Positions 1 through 7,536 of a DNA stretch of 64,000 nt are shown here, piece by piece. The DNA lies in contig NZ_LS483470.1 of assembly GCF_900478135.1 (NCBI RefSeq), positions 2,662,501-2,726,500 on the forward strand, in the 5' to 3' direction. The position numbers and the translations under genes are program-made. A model generated the notes under the pieces. The model made no database searches. It was not told the origin of the DNA and saw only the letters and a list, made by a program, of their open reading frames with translations. The stretch is from Leminorella richardii (lineage in GTDB: Bacteria; Pseudomonadota; Gammaproteobacteria; Enterobacterales; Enterobacteriaceae). Each line of letters begins with the position of its first letter. Positions within the stretch are counted from its first letter, which is position 1.

Positions 1-140
1 CAGCTCTCGCTACAATCACCGACCGAGCCATTCTCGTCCAGGCCACGGCCGCCCCGCTCATTTGCGCTAAGTGAAACGTGCACTTTCCCGCGGAGTCGTT
101 CATAATTTATACAAAGACGGCACCGCGGGGATAAACGCTC
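1..140. other. Leading intergenic stretch
   Basis: No gene is visible in the first 140 bases. The part next to the first gene presumably carries its promoter, but I see no convincing -35/-10 pair and no strong ribosome-binding site. Confidence 0.4.
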
Positions 141-533
141 ATGGTAAAATTTAGCTATACCATCACCTATGTCGACAGCGTTGAAAAAACGCTTAACTTC
201 TTTAATCAAGCCTTTGATTTACCCACGCGCTTTTTACACGAGAGCGGCGCCTACGGCGAGCTAGAAACGGGAGAAACAACCCTAGCCTTCGCCGACCGGC
301 AGCTTGGCGACAGCCACTTCCCCGACGGCTATGTACACTGCGGCGACAGCAAAAAGCCGTTGGGTATGGAAATAGCTTTAGTCACTGATGACGTCACTCA
401 GGCTCACGCCTCAGCGTTACTATATGGCGCTACCGAACTTAAAGCACCGGAGGCCATGCCCTGGGGACAAACCGTCTCTTATGTGCGTTCACCTTCCGGA
501 ATCTTGATTGAGCTATGTAGCCCTATGGGATAA
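141..533 (+). CDS. VOC-family (glyoxalase-fold) protein
   Basis: A 130-residue single-domain protein of the vicinal oxygen chelate superfamily (glyoxalase I, bleomycin resistance, dioxygenase). Two beta-alpha-beta-beta-beta halves are recognisable: the N-terminal half begins YTITYVDSVEKTLNFF, and the C-terminal half ends with the usual SPSGILIELCSP strand, whose Glu is a common metal ligand in the fold. The length fits a one-domain member that would dimerise. The substrate cannot be told from the sequence: it could be a metal-dependent lyase/dioxygenase or a binding protein. It stands alone, 127 bp before grxB on the same strand. Confidence 0.8.
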   Translation: MVKFSYTITYVDSVEKTLNFFNQAFDLPTRFLHESGAYGELETGETTLAFADRQLGDSHFPDGYVHCGDSKKPLGMEIALVTDDVTQAHASALLYGATELKAPEAMPWGQTVSYVRSPSGILIELCSPMG

Positions 534-660
534 TGCAGCATCCCGTAAAGCCGTCTTTGCCAACGCGTGTTTCAATGAGATAATCGCGGCATCTATCCAT
601 TTTCTGGACTGCCTCCGGTAGAAGACGGTCTACCGTTTGCTCTAATTCGAGGACTTCACT

Positions 661-1308
661 ATGAAGCTATACGTTTACGATCACTGCCCCTACTGCGTAA
701 AGGCGCGCATGATATTCGGCCTGAAAAACATTCCGTTTGAAATGGTGACCCTTCTCAACGACGATGAAGAAACGCCGGTTCGCATGATCGGCCAGAAGAT
801 GGCGCCCATACTGGAAAAAGACGACGGCAGCTTTATGCCTGAGAGCATGGACATCGTTCACTATGTCGACAAAGAGTTTGGTACGCTAGCGATCACTGGA
901 AGCGCTAACCCTGCCGTAGCTAACTGGTTAAAAGAGGTTTCAGCCTACCTTAATCACCTGCTGATCCCCCGCTATGCCAAGGCAGAATTCTCCGAGTTCA
1001 GTACGCCATCCTCTCGTGCCTACTTCGCCAAAAAGAAAGAGGCCGCTATTGGCAGCTTCGAACAGCATCTTAACAATACGCCAGCCCTTAAGGCCCAACT
1101 GGAAGAAGACCTGCTCAAGCTTGACGCTCTGATTCAGTCACCGGAAGCCTGTAACGGCGAGCTTTCTGTAGACGATATTCACCTGTTCCCCGCCCTTCGT
1201 GGGATGTCCATCGTTAAGGATGTACACTACCCCACCCGCGTAGATGCCTATCGCAAAACGATGTCAAAACGCAGCGGCGTTAACCTGCTGGACAGCATCG
1301 CTCAATAG
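661..1308 (+). CDS. grxB: Glutaredoxin 2
   Basis: A 215-residue protein with the length and architecture of enteric GrxB: an N-terminal thioredoxin-fold domain with the redox motif CPYC at residues 9-12, and an all-helical GST-like C-terminal domain from about residue 80. It reduces protein and mixed glutathione disulfides with GSH in the cytoplasm. Unlike small glutaredoxins this family does not serve ribonucleotide reductase well. The start follows an AGGA-type site (cgaggacttcact). A strong terminator follows the stop codon. Confidence 0.95.
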   Translation: MKLYVYDHCPYCVKARMIFGLKNIPFEMVTLLNDDEETPVRMIGQKMAPILEKDDGSFMPESMDIVHYVDKEFGTLAITGSANPAVANWLKEVSAYLNHLLIPRYAKAEFSEFSTPSSRAYFAKKKEAAIGSFEQHLNNTPALKAQLEEDLLKLDALIQSPEACNGELSVDDIHLFPALRGMSIVKDVHYPTRVDAYRKTMSKRSGVNLLDSIAQ

Positions 1309-1331
1309 CGTTCAGAACGGATTAGCTCTAT

Positions 1332-1372
1332 AAAAAACGGCGTTCCACAGGCAAATGCGGAACGCCGTTTTT
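1332..1372 (+). terminator. Intrinsic terminator after grxB
   Basis: A GC-rich stem (arms around AAAACGGCGTTCC and its complement) with a short loop, followed by a T run. It lies just after the grxB stop codon. Confidence 0.85.
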
Positions 1373-1484
1373 ATTCCCTGCATCGCCTTTCATTCAGTTT
1401 TTTTGACCGTCTTCGTGACACAATTCCGCTATCTCTACACACTCAATGAACTACACTTAATATAAACATTAAGGAGGTTTCATT

Positions 1485-2180
1485 ATGATTTATCTACGTA
1501 AAGCCGACGTTCGCGGCCATGCTAATCACGGCTGGCTGGACAGCTGGCACAGCTTCTCATTTGCCGATTATTACGACGAGAACTTTATGGGATTCTCCGC
1601 GTTACGCGTTATCAATGAGGATCGGGTTTCTCCCGGACAGGGTTTTCCAACTCATCCCCATAAAAACATGGAGATCCTCTCCTACGTGCTGGAAGGTGCT
1701 ATCGAGCATCAGGACAGCATGGGCAATAAAGAGCGGGTTCCCGCAGGGGATTTCCAAATCATGAGTGCAGGTACCGGCGTTCGCCATTCGGAATACAACC
1801 CGAGCGCGACCGAACCGCTGCACTTTTATCAGATTTGGATTATTCCCAGCGAGCAGGACATCGCACCGCGCTATGAGCAAAAGTCGTTTACGGAAAAGCA
1901 TGCTCGCCAGCTGGTGCTCTCACCGGATGCACGCGACGGTTCGCTGAAAGTTTATCAGGATATGGAACTGTGGCGCTGGGCGATGGATGATGGGGAAAAG
2001 GCAGAATATCCTATCACTAAAGGTCGCCGAGTTTGGCTTCAGGTAGTGAAGGGTCAAATTGACGTCAACGGCGTACAGGCCTCCGCCAGCGACGGCCTCG
2101 CCCTGTGGGACGAAGCCAAACTGAACGTGACCGCCTACGGTGACAGTGAAGTGCTGGCGTTTGATTTGCCAGGGGTTTAA
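1485..2180 (+). CDS. Pirin family protein (YhhW/YhaK type)
   Basis: A 231-residue bicupin. The N-terminal cupin has the pirin metal ligands in HPHKNME (His 59 and His 61) and HSEYN (His 103, Glu 105). The C-terminal cupin is shorter. Enteric relatives such as YhhW have quercetin 2,3-dioxygenase activity, but the natural substrate is unknown. The ATG has an excellent ribosome-binding site (AAGGAGG, 8 nt upstream). It is monocistronic and is the last ordinary chromosomal gene before the tailocin locus. Confidence 0.9.
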   Translation: MIYLRKADVRGHANHGWLDSWHSFSFADYYDENFMGFSALRVINEDRVSPGQGFPTHPHKNMEILSYVLEGAIEHQDSMGNKERVPAGDFQIMSAGTGVRHSEYNPSATEPLHFYQIWIIPSEQDIAPRYEQKSFTEKHARQLVLSPDARDGSLKVYQDMELWRWAMDDGEKAEYPITKGRRVWLQVVKGQIDVNGVQASASDGLALWDEAKLNVTAYGDSEVLAFDLPGV

Positions 2181-2206
2181 GGAGATAGGGGTTAATAAAC
2201 TACGTA

Positions 2207-2249
2207 AGTGAAGTGAATAGCGCCCTTTTGGGGTTATTTACTTCACTTC
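2207..2249 (+). terminator. Hairpin after the pirin gene
   Basis: An inverted repeat with arms around AAGTGAAGTGAATA and TATTTACTTCACTT encloses a 15-nt centre. The T-rich right side would serve as a terminator for the pirin gene. It also marks the chromosomal edge of the tailocin locus. Confidence 0.55.
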
Positions 2250-2450
2250 TAATCCTAATTTATTTTTCCTTCTTCTTTATAAACATTTGGTCCCACCACA
2301 ATATATTTCTTCATATTGCAGTAAATACTACGCGAAAACCCACATGAATGCTCTCCACCTCCATAGAAAGTGGATTAAGATTGATAAATAAATTTGCCAC
2401 TAAAAATAGGAGAAAGCTAAATTAATCTCTTATTTCAGCAGCATTAATAT
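2250..2450. other. AT-rich intergenic boundary
   Basis: About 200 bases of AT-rich sequence between the pirin hairpin and the invertase stop codon. I found no gene, no tRNA fragment and no clear attachment-site repeat matching the other end of the locus. Confidence 0.4.
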
Positions 2451-3020
2451 TTATTTCACTGTTGAGAAGTTTTTTGCCGGGTGATATCGATAAATTGTTT
2501 TTTCGGATATGTCGTAAATACGGGAAATTTCCGCACGGCTGTGCCCTTTTTCAATTAAACGGCCTATCTGCTCCCACTGCTCAACCGTTAGCTTCGGCCT
2601 CCTCCCACCGATTCGTCCCTGTTCCCGCGCGGCGGCCAGCCCGGCATTCGTTCGCTCAACAATAAGCTCACGCTCCATCTCCGCCAGCGCCCCCATGACA
2701 TGGAAAAAGAACCTTCCCATGGATGAAGAGGTATCAATGCTATCGGTAACGCTGCGAAAGTGTACGCCTCGCTGATGCAGCTCATCAATGAGTAAAACCA
2801 GGTTTCTCATCGATCTTCCCAGTCTGTCGAGCTTCCATACTGCAAGTGTATCTCCCGTATTTAGCTGCTTCAGCGCCTTCTTTAATCCAGGCCGCTCAGC
2901 CTTTTTACCGCTCATTTTATCTTCAAAAATGTGCTCACAGTTTAAGCACTCAAGCGCCTTTCGCTGTAGTTCAGTATTTTGTTCATTTGTTGAAACCCGA
3001 ACATAGCCAATGATTGCCAT
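2451..3020 (-). CDS. Serine DNA invertase (Pin/Gin/Hin family)
   Basis: A 189-residue site-specific recombinase. The resolvase catalytic domain starts IGYVRVSTNEQ, with nucleophile Ser 10. It continues with the KLDRLGRS arginine motif and the long E-helix (MGRFFFHVMGALAEMERELI), and ends in a helix-turn-helix (about residues 155-185, GHSRAEISRIYDISEKTIYRY region). I chose the ATG at 3020 because MAIIGYVRVS is the standard N-terminus; upstream in-frame codons add unrelated sequence. In phages Mu and P1 and in carotovoricin such enzymes invert the neighbouring tail-fibre segment with help from Fis. Its start lies 63 bp outside the left inversion site. Confidence 0.95.
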   Translation of the reverse strand: MAIIGYVRVSTNEQNTELQRKALECLNCEHIFEDKMSGKKAERPGLKKALKQLNTGDTLAVWKLDRLGRSMRNLVLLIDELHQRGVHFRSVTDSIDTSSSMGRFFFHVMGALAEMERELIVERTNAGLAAAREQGRIGGRRPKLTVEQWEQIGRLIEKGHSRAEISRIYDISEKTIYRYHPAKNFSTVK

Positions 3021-3082
3021 TTTCAGCGTCCTTATTTTGGGAAAGAAGAGGGATATTGTGGCAAACATGAGGAATAAAGGCA

Positions 3083-3108
3083 TTCTTGTAAACCTTGGTT
3101 TGGGGGAG
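3083..3108 (+). other. Left inversion crossover site (gix/hix-like)
   Basis: A 26-bp site with half sites TTCTTGTAAACC and GGTTTGGGGGAG flanking the central dinucleotide TT at 3095-3096. The AAACC / GGTTT cores and the 12+2+12 layout match the Gin/Hin family sites. It is in inverted orientation to the site at 4684-4709. Confidence 0.85.
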
Positions 3109-3474
3109 GCGGCAAAATTAGCAGCGGCCAAGGCTCTTTTGTCAGACCATGGTTGGCTATCAATACCAATAAAAGTAGGTGGATCAGAAACTGCAATTAT
3201 TATTCAGTGGGGAAAGTGGACAAGCGGAGTAGGAGCTGCAAGTTATAAATGTGATATCACATATCCAATCGCCTTTCCGACCGGATGTTTTAGTATAACA
3301 ACTAGTACCGGAATCACTTCGGCTAACTATGATGCTGTACCTGAATACAGAAATGCACAACAAACCTTTTCTATTGGCATGCCAACTCGATTCGGTGCCG
3401 ACGCCCAAATTTATGTCACAACGGGTTCTTTAGCTCATTCCCGACAGCTTATGTGGATAGCAATTGGATACTAA
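3096..3474 (+). CDS. Silent alternative tail-fibre C-terminal cassette
   Basis: This open frame has no believable start of its own in this orientation. From the crossover it encodes LGEAAKLAAAKALLSDHGWLSIPI and then about 100 variable residues, ending WIAIGY. The beginning (GWLSIP), the IIIQWG and PIAFP motifs and the WIAIGY end match the active cassette at 4318-4696, while the middle is different. That pattern is the gp53-like receptor-binding C-terminal domain. It would be expressed only after inversion, fused to the constant N-terminal 119 residues of the fibre at 4318-5055. Confidence 0.88.
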
Positions 3475-3475
3475 T

Positions 3476-3901
3476 ATGAAAAATTATATATTTAGCGCAA
3501 TAAATAACATGTTTTATCCGTTGGCACTCCGCGAAGTTTATGATGCGGCCGGGACATGGCCTACTGACGGCTTAGAGGTTGATGACGCTCTGTTTACTAA
3601 GCTCAGCGGGGTTGCGCCAGAGGGAAAAATTCGGGTTGTAAGTGAGGGCGGTTTGCCATGCTGGGTGGATATTCCACCATTGTCGGTTGATGAACTGATA
3701 ACGGCAGCGGCCGCTGAAAAACAGAGGCTGATTACAGTGGCAAATACAGTTGTTGAGCCGCTGGCTGATGCTGTTGAATTAGAAATGGCCACAGCTGAAG
3801 AACGTCAGAGATACGACGAATGGCGGAAATACCGTGTTTCGCTAACTCGCGTTGATATCACCGCCATCCCTATTAATTGGCCACTGCCTCCGGCTGCGTA
3901 G
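3476..3901 (+). CDS. Tail fibre assembly protein (Tfa), intact copy in the silent orientation
   Basis: A 141-residue Caudo_TAP-type protein that would chaperone folding and trimerisation of the fibre C-terminus encoded just upstream. The start at 3476 lies one base after the fibre stop codon and is supported by the paired gene (MTNNYVFSATDN) that starts in the same place relative to its fibre. The TTG 12 bases upstream is less likely. The N-terminal part (YIFSAINNMFYP, GTWPTDG, CWVDIPP) is the Tfa signature, and the C-terminus is EWRKYRVSLTRVD. It overlaps the tail of the convergent tfa pseudogene. It should be translated efficiently only when the segment is flipped. Confidence 0.85.
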   Translation: MKNYIFSAINNMFYPLALREVYDAAGTWPTDGLEVDDALFTKLSGVAPEGKIRVVSEGGLPCWVDIPPLSVDELITAAAAEKQRLITVANTVVEPLADAVELEMATAEERQRYDEWRKYRVSLTRVDITAIPINWPLPPAA

Positions 3902-4316
3902 GCCATTTGATAGTCGAGGCCGTAACATTTACGGCCTCAATTTTGTCGAGATAGTCTAACCAGCGGTTAAATTCCGCCTTTTCAATTGCGGATAACCGCC
4001 CTAGGGCTAATTTCGATGGCTATTGCCGAGAACTGATGTACTCGTTTGTCGCCTCTATTATCCTTTATTTTTCAACGGACGCAGTCACTATCAGTTCATC
4101 AACTACCGGAGGTAAAATATCTACCCAGCACGGGAAACCATCGTCGCCTGCTCCTCTTGATTTACCTTCTGGAGCAAAACCAGAGAATTCGGCAAAGCTG
4201 GTATCATCGACAGGACGTGCATCATGTGGCCATGTTCCCGCATGTTCATACATCTCCCGTAACTCTGTCGGATAAAATGAGTTGTCCGTAGCACTAAAAA
4301 CGTAGTTGTTTGTCAT
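3873..4316 (-). pseudogene. Broken tail fibre assembly gene (two in-frame stops)
   Basis: This is the Tfa gene following the currently expressed fibre. It starts one base after the fibre stop, reads 83 residues (MTNNYVFSATDN to TASVEK), and meets TAA at 4067-4065. The same frame continues, meets TAG at 4022-4020, and then runs on as a typical Tfa C-terminus (SAIEKAEFNRWLDYLDK ... IKWPTQPEA) to TAA at 3875-3873, 147 codons in all. The homologue has EKQ where the first stop lies, so CAA to TAA is likely. The second probably was TGG (W). Two point nonsense mutations and no frameshift indicate recent decay. Confidence 0.85.
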
Positions 4317-4317
4317 T

Positions 4318-5055
4318 TTAATACCCTATTGCTATCCAAGATACAGATGGGATTAGTTCCATTTGATATTGCGTTTGCAAGCGGCAAATTCCTCCGAGCC
4401 TGCTACTGATACTCAAATTAGGTATTGCGACCCATTGAGTGCTAGTACCTCCATGCTGCAGTGAGCATGTTGCTGAACAACATATCGATGGAAACGCGAT
4501 CGGAAAACCCATTGATACTGAGCTCTGAATCCATCCATCGACGCCTGGTGTGGTTCCTCGTGACGATATCGATACAGACCCCCACTGGATAATGATAGTT
4601 TGTCGAAAAGAACCGATCGCTACCGGTATTGATAACCAGCCGTTTTGACTGTTCAGGGCAGTAATGCCACTTCGAGACGCCGCATCCCCCAAACCAAGGT
4701 TTGTAAGAGCATCAGCCACATTGGTTAAATCCGCTAAATTGGAGTCTTTCATCAGTGCTTTTCCAGCCAAATCATAGGCTGATTTCACCGCTTTAGACGT
4801 TGCTGCAACATCTTCATCACTGCTGTTTACGGCGTTATTTAACTTGGTTAATCCAGAAACAGTCAGAGAGGCCGACGGCGGTGTAACGTAGCGTTTTAGC
4901 GTTTCGCCTTTAAGGGATTTATCTAGAATTCCCTGACGAACTAACATCAGATCTCCGTTGTTTAATTCACTCGCGAGATCGAGTTCCGATAAAGTCAGTT
5001 TTTGTTCATCAAGCAAGGCAAGCAGTGCCAGCTCTTGTTCAAGAGTTAAAGCCAT
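4318..5055 (-). CDS. Tail fibre with switchable C-terminus (expressed orientation)
   Basis: A 245-residue tail-fibre protein. Residues 1-119 are constant (MALTLEQELALLALLDEQ ... ADALTNLGL) and end at the crossover. The remaining residues are the variable, receptor-binding part (GWLSIPVAIG, IIIQWG, PIAFP, ending WIAIGY), resembling gp53-like C-terminal domains. Its N-terminal half is a paralogue of the fibre at 5117-6130. Inversion would replace the C-terminus by the cassette at 3096-3474 and so change the target range of the particle. Its cognate Tfa downstream is broken, so folding may depend on the Tfa at 6242-6835 or may fail. Confidence 0.9.
   Translation of the reverse strand: MALTLEQELALLALLDEQKLTLSELDLASELNNGDLMLVRQGILDKSLKGETLKRYVTPPSASLTVSGLTKLNNAVNSSDEDVAATSKAVKSAYDLAGKALMKDSNLADLTNVADALTNLGLGDAASRSGITALNSQNGWLSIPVAIGSFRQTIIIQWGSVSISSRGTTPGVDGWIQSSVSMGFPIAFPSICCSATCSLQHGGTSTQWVAIPNLSISSRLGGICRLQTQYQMELIPSVSWIAIGY
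4684..4709 (-). other. Right inversion crossover site (gix/hix-like)
   Basis: A 26-bp site inside the fibre gene. On the minus strand the half sites are CTCTTACAAACC and GGTTTGGGGGAT around central TT (4697-4696). It shares the AAACCTTGGTTTGGGGGA core with the left site in inverted orientation and codes for the NLGLG stretch of the fibre. Confidence 0.85.
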
Positions 5056-5116
5056 ATATTCCCCAATATATTATTAATCAGATACTATATAAAGAATTAA
5101 AACAACACATTTAAAA

Positions 5117-6130
5117 TTAAGAAAGTTTGACAATATAATTGAATGAAATATTTCTTATTGTTACCTCTATATTTCCTGACTCGTTAATAGATATGTTATG
5201 TAAATGACTACCTAAAGCTATGCTATGAGAGTGAGATCCAATGCCTACCGTATGCGTATGAGCACCTATTCCTACAGTATGTGTATGAGCTCCTGCTGAT
5301 GGAATAGTTACAGAATAGTTTCTAGAATTATTATCACCATTTGCCGCTATATTCACATATGCATCACGGCCAAAACCAATAGATGCTTGAGATGCATGGG
5401 TATGTGCACCAGCTGAATTTGTCGTCTTTGTGCCATAATCAAACGAGCTAGTCGTCTTCGTCCCATAATCAAACGCCGATGTCGCTTTCGACCCCAAATC
5501 CGTATTTGAAATACTTGCCGTATGCGTGTGGGCTTTATTACCATCCATCTCATACGAAAGCACATCTCGACCGGATTCCGGTTTCCCTTTAATCGTCCAG
5601 CCGCGCATATCGGGGATAACGCCTGACGGATACGCCTTTGCTAGCTGAGGATAGAGGGCTTTATCAAACGCCTGCCCGACCATCGCTGCATAGCCTTCAG
5701 GAATAATATCCGACGGCCATGGAATGGGAGCACCCACGGGATAACACAAGGACGGAATGTCCGACAGGCCGAGATTCTTTCTGGCTTCCAGACGGTCAGT
5801 TAAATCAGACAGGTTGGCGCTTTTTACCAGCGAACCTTTTGCCAGATCGTAAGCCTCTTTTACCGCCTTTGGCGTTGCCGACGTGGTTTCATCTCGGCTG
5901 TCGACAGCGCTGTTTAGTCTCACAATGCCGGAGACCGTCAGAGAAGCCTCTGGGGGCATCACATAGCGCTTTAATGTATCGCCGGTGATTGACTTATCGA
6001 TGATGCCCTGACGCGTCAGCATCAGGTCGTCGGAGCCCAGCTCCGTCGCGGCCGGAAGTTCCGACAGGGTGGTTTTTTTATCATTGAGCAGCGCCAACAG
6101 CGCCAGCTCCTGTTCAAGGGTTAAGGCCAT
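5117..6130 (-). CDS. Second tail fibre with collar domain and His-x-His repeats
   Basis: A 337-residue fibre whose first ~125 residues (MALTLEQELALLALLNDK ... ARKNLGL) parallel the invertible fibre. It then departs at the position of the crossover into a phage tail-collar domain (PVGAPIPWPSDIIPEGYAAM ... SGVIPDMRGW). The C-terminal third carries two copies of an SFDYGTKTT unit and four copies of a 9-residue AHTHTVGIG-type unit. Such HxH repeats bind iron in trimeric phage fibres. I chose the ATG at 6130 because it matches the paralogue's MALTLEQ start and follows AAAGGAAAC; the longer in-frame start is unsupported. No tfa gene follows it directly. Confidence 0.87.
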   Translation of the reverse strand: MALTLEQELALLALLNDKKTTLSELPAATELGSDDLMLTRQGIIDKSITGDTLKRYVMPPEASLTVSGIVRLNSAVDSRDETTSATPKAVKEAYDLAKGSLVKSANLSDLTDRLEARKNLGLSDIPSLCYPVGAPIPWPSDIIPEGYAAMVGQAFDKALYPQLAKAYPSGVIPDMRGWTIKGKPESGRDVLSYEMDGNKAHTHTASISNTDLGSKATSAFDYGTKTTSSFDYGTKTTNSAGAHTHASQASIGFGRDAYVNIAANGDNNSRNYSVTIPSAGAHTHTVGIGAHTHTVGIGSHSHSIALGSHLHNISINESGNIEVTIRNISFNYIVKLS

Positions 6131-6241
6131 AATGTTTCCTTTGCGTTTTCCTATAGAAAATCGCCGCTCAATGCCCGACGTCGGACAGCCGACATCGGGC
6201 AACCGGGAGATTGCTTATCGAATAAAAATAAGAGAAATAAA

Positions 6242-6835
6242 CTATGTAGTAGGGAGATCGGGCCAGACAGTAATGGGCGCGTTCTGAGTATCAATGCGAG
6301 ACAACTTAACGCGATAGGCTCGCCAGGCTTTAAGCATTTCCTCATCGCCTGACTCAGCCAGCCCCAGTTCAATGGCATCGCTTAGCGTATCAATCGCTAC
6401 GTTGGCCTTCTGTTCTAAACTGCGTTTTTGCTGCGCGGCGGTCTCTATTTCAGACTGACGCTTCGCCGTTTCGTCCGTTACCCAGCGATCGCCGTTCCAA
6501 GTGTCAAAAGGCGTTATAGGGCTAAGCGTTGTTACATTCGAAGGGAGAGAGCCAAGAGCAGTAATCTCTATCGGTTCTCCCGTTTGGATGGAATACGCTT
6601 CAATACCTCGATGGTCTTCCATGTATTTCCACTCTTTATCATCTCGACAAACGGCAAATCCGGATTTAGCAGGCAAAGGAACATCAATATAGCTATAGGC
6701 TGGAACCCCTGTCCCTACAGAGATCCCCTCATCAGATTCAAAGAGGAACTCTTCAAAATCAGGAGATACATTATAGAGATGAACTGTTCCAGCTCGTGTA
6801 GCTAAGCCCAAGTCATTAAATTTTGCACGACTCAT
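6242..6835 (-). CDS. Tail fibre assembly protein (Tfa), full length
   Basis: A 197-residue Caudo_TAP-family chaperone. The C-terminal half has the usual helical region (ALAYRVKL-type sequence: AWRAYRVKLSRIDTQ, then ITVWPDLP). The middle has DTWNGDRWVTD. Its start codon overlaps the stop of the upstream fibre gene (shared base 6835), so the pair is translationally coupled. As the only clearly intact Tfa expressed in the present orientation, it may also serve the other fibres. Confidence 0.88.
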   Translation of the reverse strand: MSRAKFNDLGLATRAGTVHLYNVSPDFEEFLFESDEGISVGTGVPAYSYIDVPLPAKSGFAVCRDDKEWKYMEDHRGIEAYSIQTGEPIEITALGSLPSNVTTLSPITPFDTWNGDRWVTDETAKRQSEIETAAQQKRSLEQKANVAIDTLSDAIELGLAESGDEEMLKAWRAYRVKLSRIDTQNAPITVWPDLPTT

Positions 6836-7536
6836 TATGCAGCTCTCACAATATATAAGAATGCAATATTACGTGGACGAGTCTCTGTTCCAAATGTCCC
6901 AATATCTCCCGTAGCTTGCTGAATATTTGTCAGATCTCCCTTCGTTAGAGGAAATGTTACCGCCATATCTGGGGTAGCCGTGATCTCACGATTTACTGCA
7001 ATTCTTGTTGTCCAGGCGCTGTCATGCAATGAGGCGTATCTTGTATTGGGTGCCGGGACCGACCCCGCACAGCTTGGAAGATAGTGGTTGTGGCTTTCAA
7101 ACGCATGAGACTGGAGACTCAACAATTTCCTCCCCGCATCCACCCCTCTCCCATCATCCCACCCGCGAATAAACTCCCCTCGCAGATCGGGCAGCACACC
7201 AGACGGGTAGCCCTCAGCCAGTTCGGGATAGCGCTCCTTGTCAAACGCCGCGCCGTTACACTTCAGGTAGCCCTCGGGGGCCTCCTCCAGCGGACAGGGG
7301 ATCGGCATCCAGGCGGGAATAACTCGACCAGCCAGCTCTTCACTTTTATCCTTTACTTCATTCGCCAGGCGATAAAGATCGCGCATCAGCCAGTTTAGGT
7401 ACTGGGCAGGGAGCGGCATGCCGGGGGCATCGCGGGTTTCTGGCGTAAAGCCGTTGCGCATAATGGCTTCCGGCAGCGGGACAACGTTAATCTGTCCGTC
7501 GGGAAAGACGATGTGATTTTCTGCAAACGTAGTCAT
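6835..7536 (-). CDS. Tail fibre / collar-domain protein
   Basis: A 233-residue protein. The N-terminal part (FAENHIVFPDGQINVVPL ... GMPLPAQYLNWLMRDLYRL) resembles fibre bases that attach to the baseplate. The middle is a tail-collar domain (WMPIPCPLEEAPEGYLKCNG ... SGVLPDLRGEFIRGWDDG). The C-terminus (ETRPRNIAFLYIVRA) is the terminus found in many Mu/P2-type fibres. It follows the DUF2612 baseplate gene with a 4-base overlap, the position where the first fibre gene is normally found. Confidence 0.87.
   Translation of the reverse strand: MTTFAENHIVFPDGQINVVPLPEAIMRNGFTPETRDAPGMPLPAQYLNWLMRDLYRLANEVKDKSEELAGRVIPAWMPIPCPLEEAPEGYLKCNGAAFDKERYPELAEGYPSGVLPDLRGEFIRGWDDGRGVDAGRKLLSLQSHAFESHNHYLPSCAGSVPAPNTRYASLHDSAWTTRIAVNREITATPDMAVTFPLTKGDLTNIQQATGDIGTFGTETRPRNIAFLYIVRAA

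Larger units (their letters stand above)
3083..4709. other. Invertible tail-fibre segment
   Basis: The roughly 1.6-kb DNA between two inverted 26-bp sites, adjacent to the invertase. It contains two alternative fibre 3' cassettes pointing inwards, each followed by a Tfa chaperone gene, with the two tfa genes converging at the centre. Flipping about 3095/4697 joins the constant fibre 5' end (5055-4698) to the other cassette. I checked the frame arithmetic: both orientations stay in frame and both give a 245-codon fibre. Confidence 0.9.

Noticed and set aside
3010..3474. An independently expressed small protein starting at 3010 or 3067
   Set aside because: The frame is the silent fibre cassette; the part before the crossover is not homologous to the fibre and its start codons lack ribosome-binding sites.
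4036..4291. Two plus-strand ORFs of about 80 codons
   Set aside because: They are antisense to the tfa pseudogene and carry no recognisable features.
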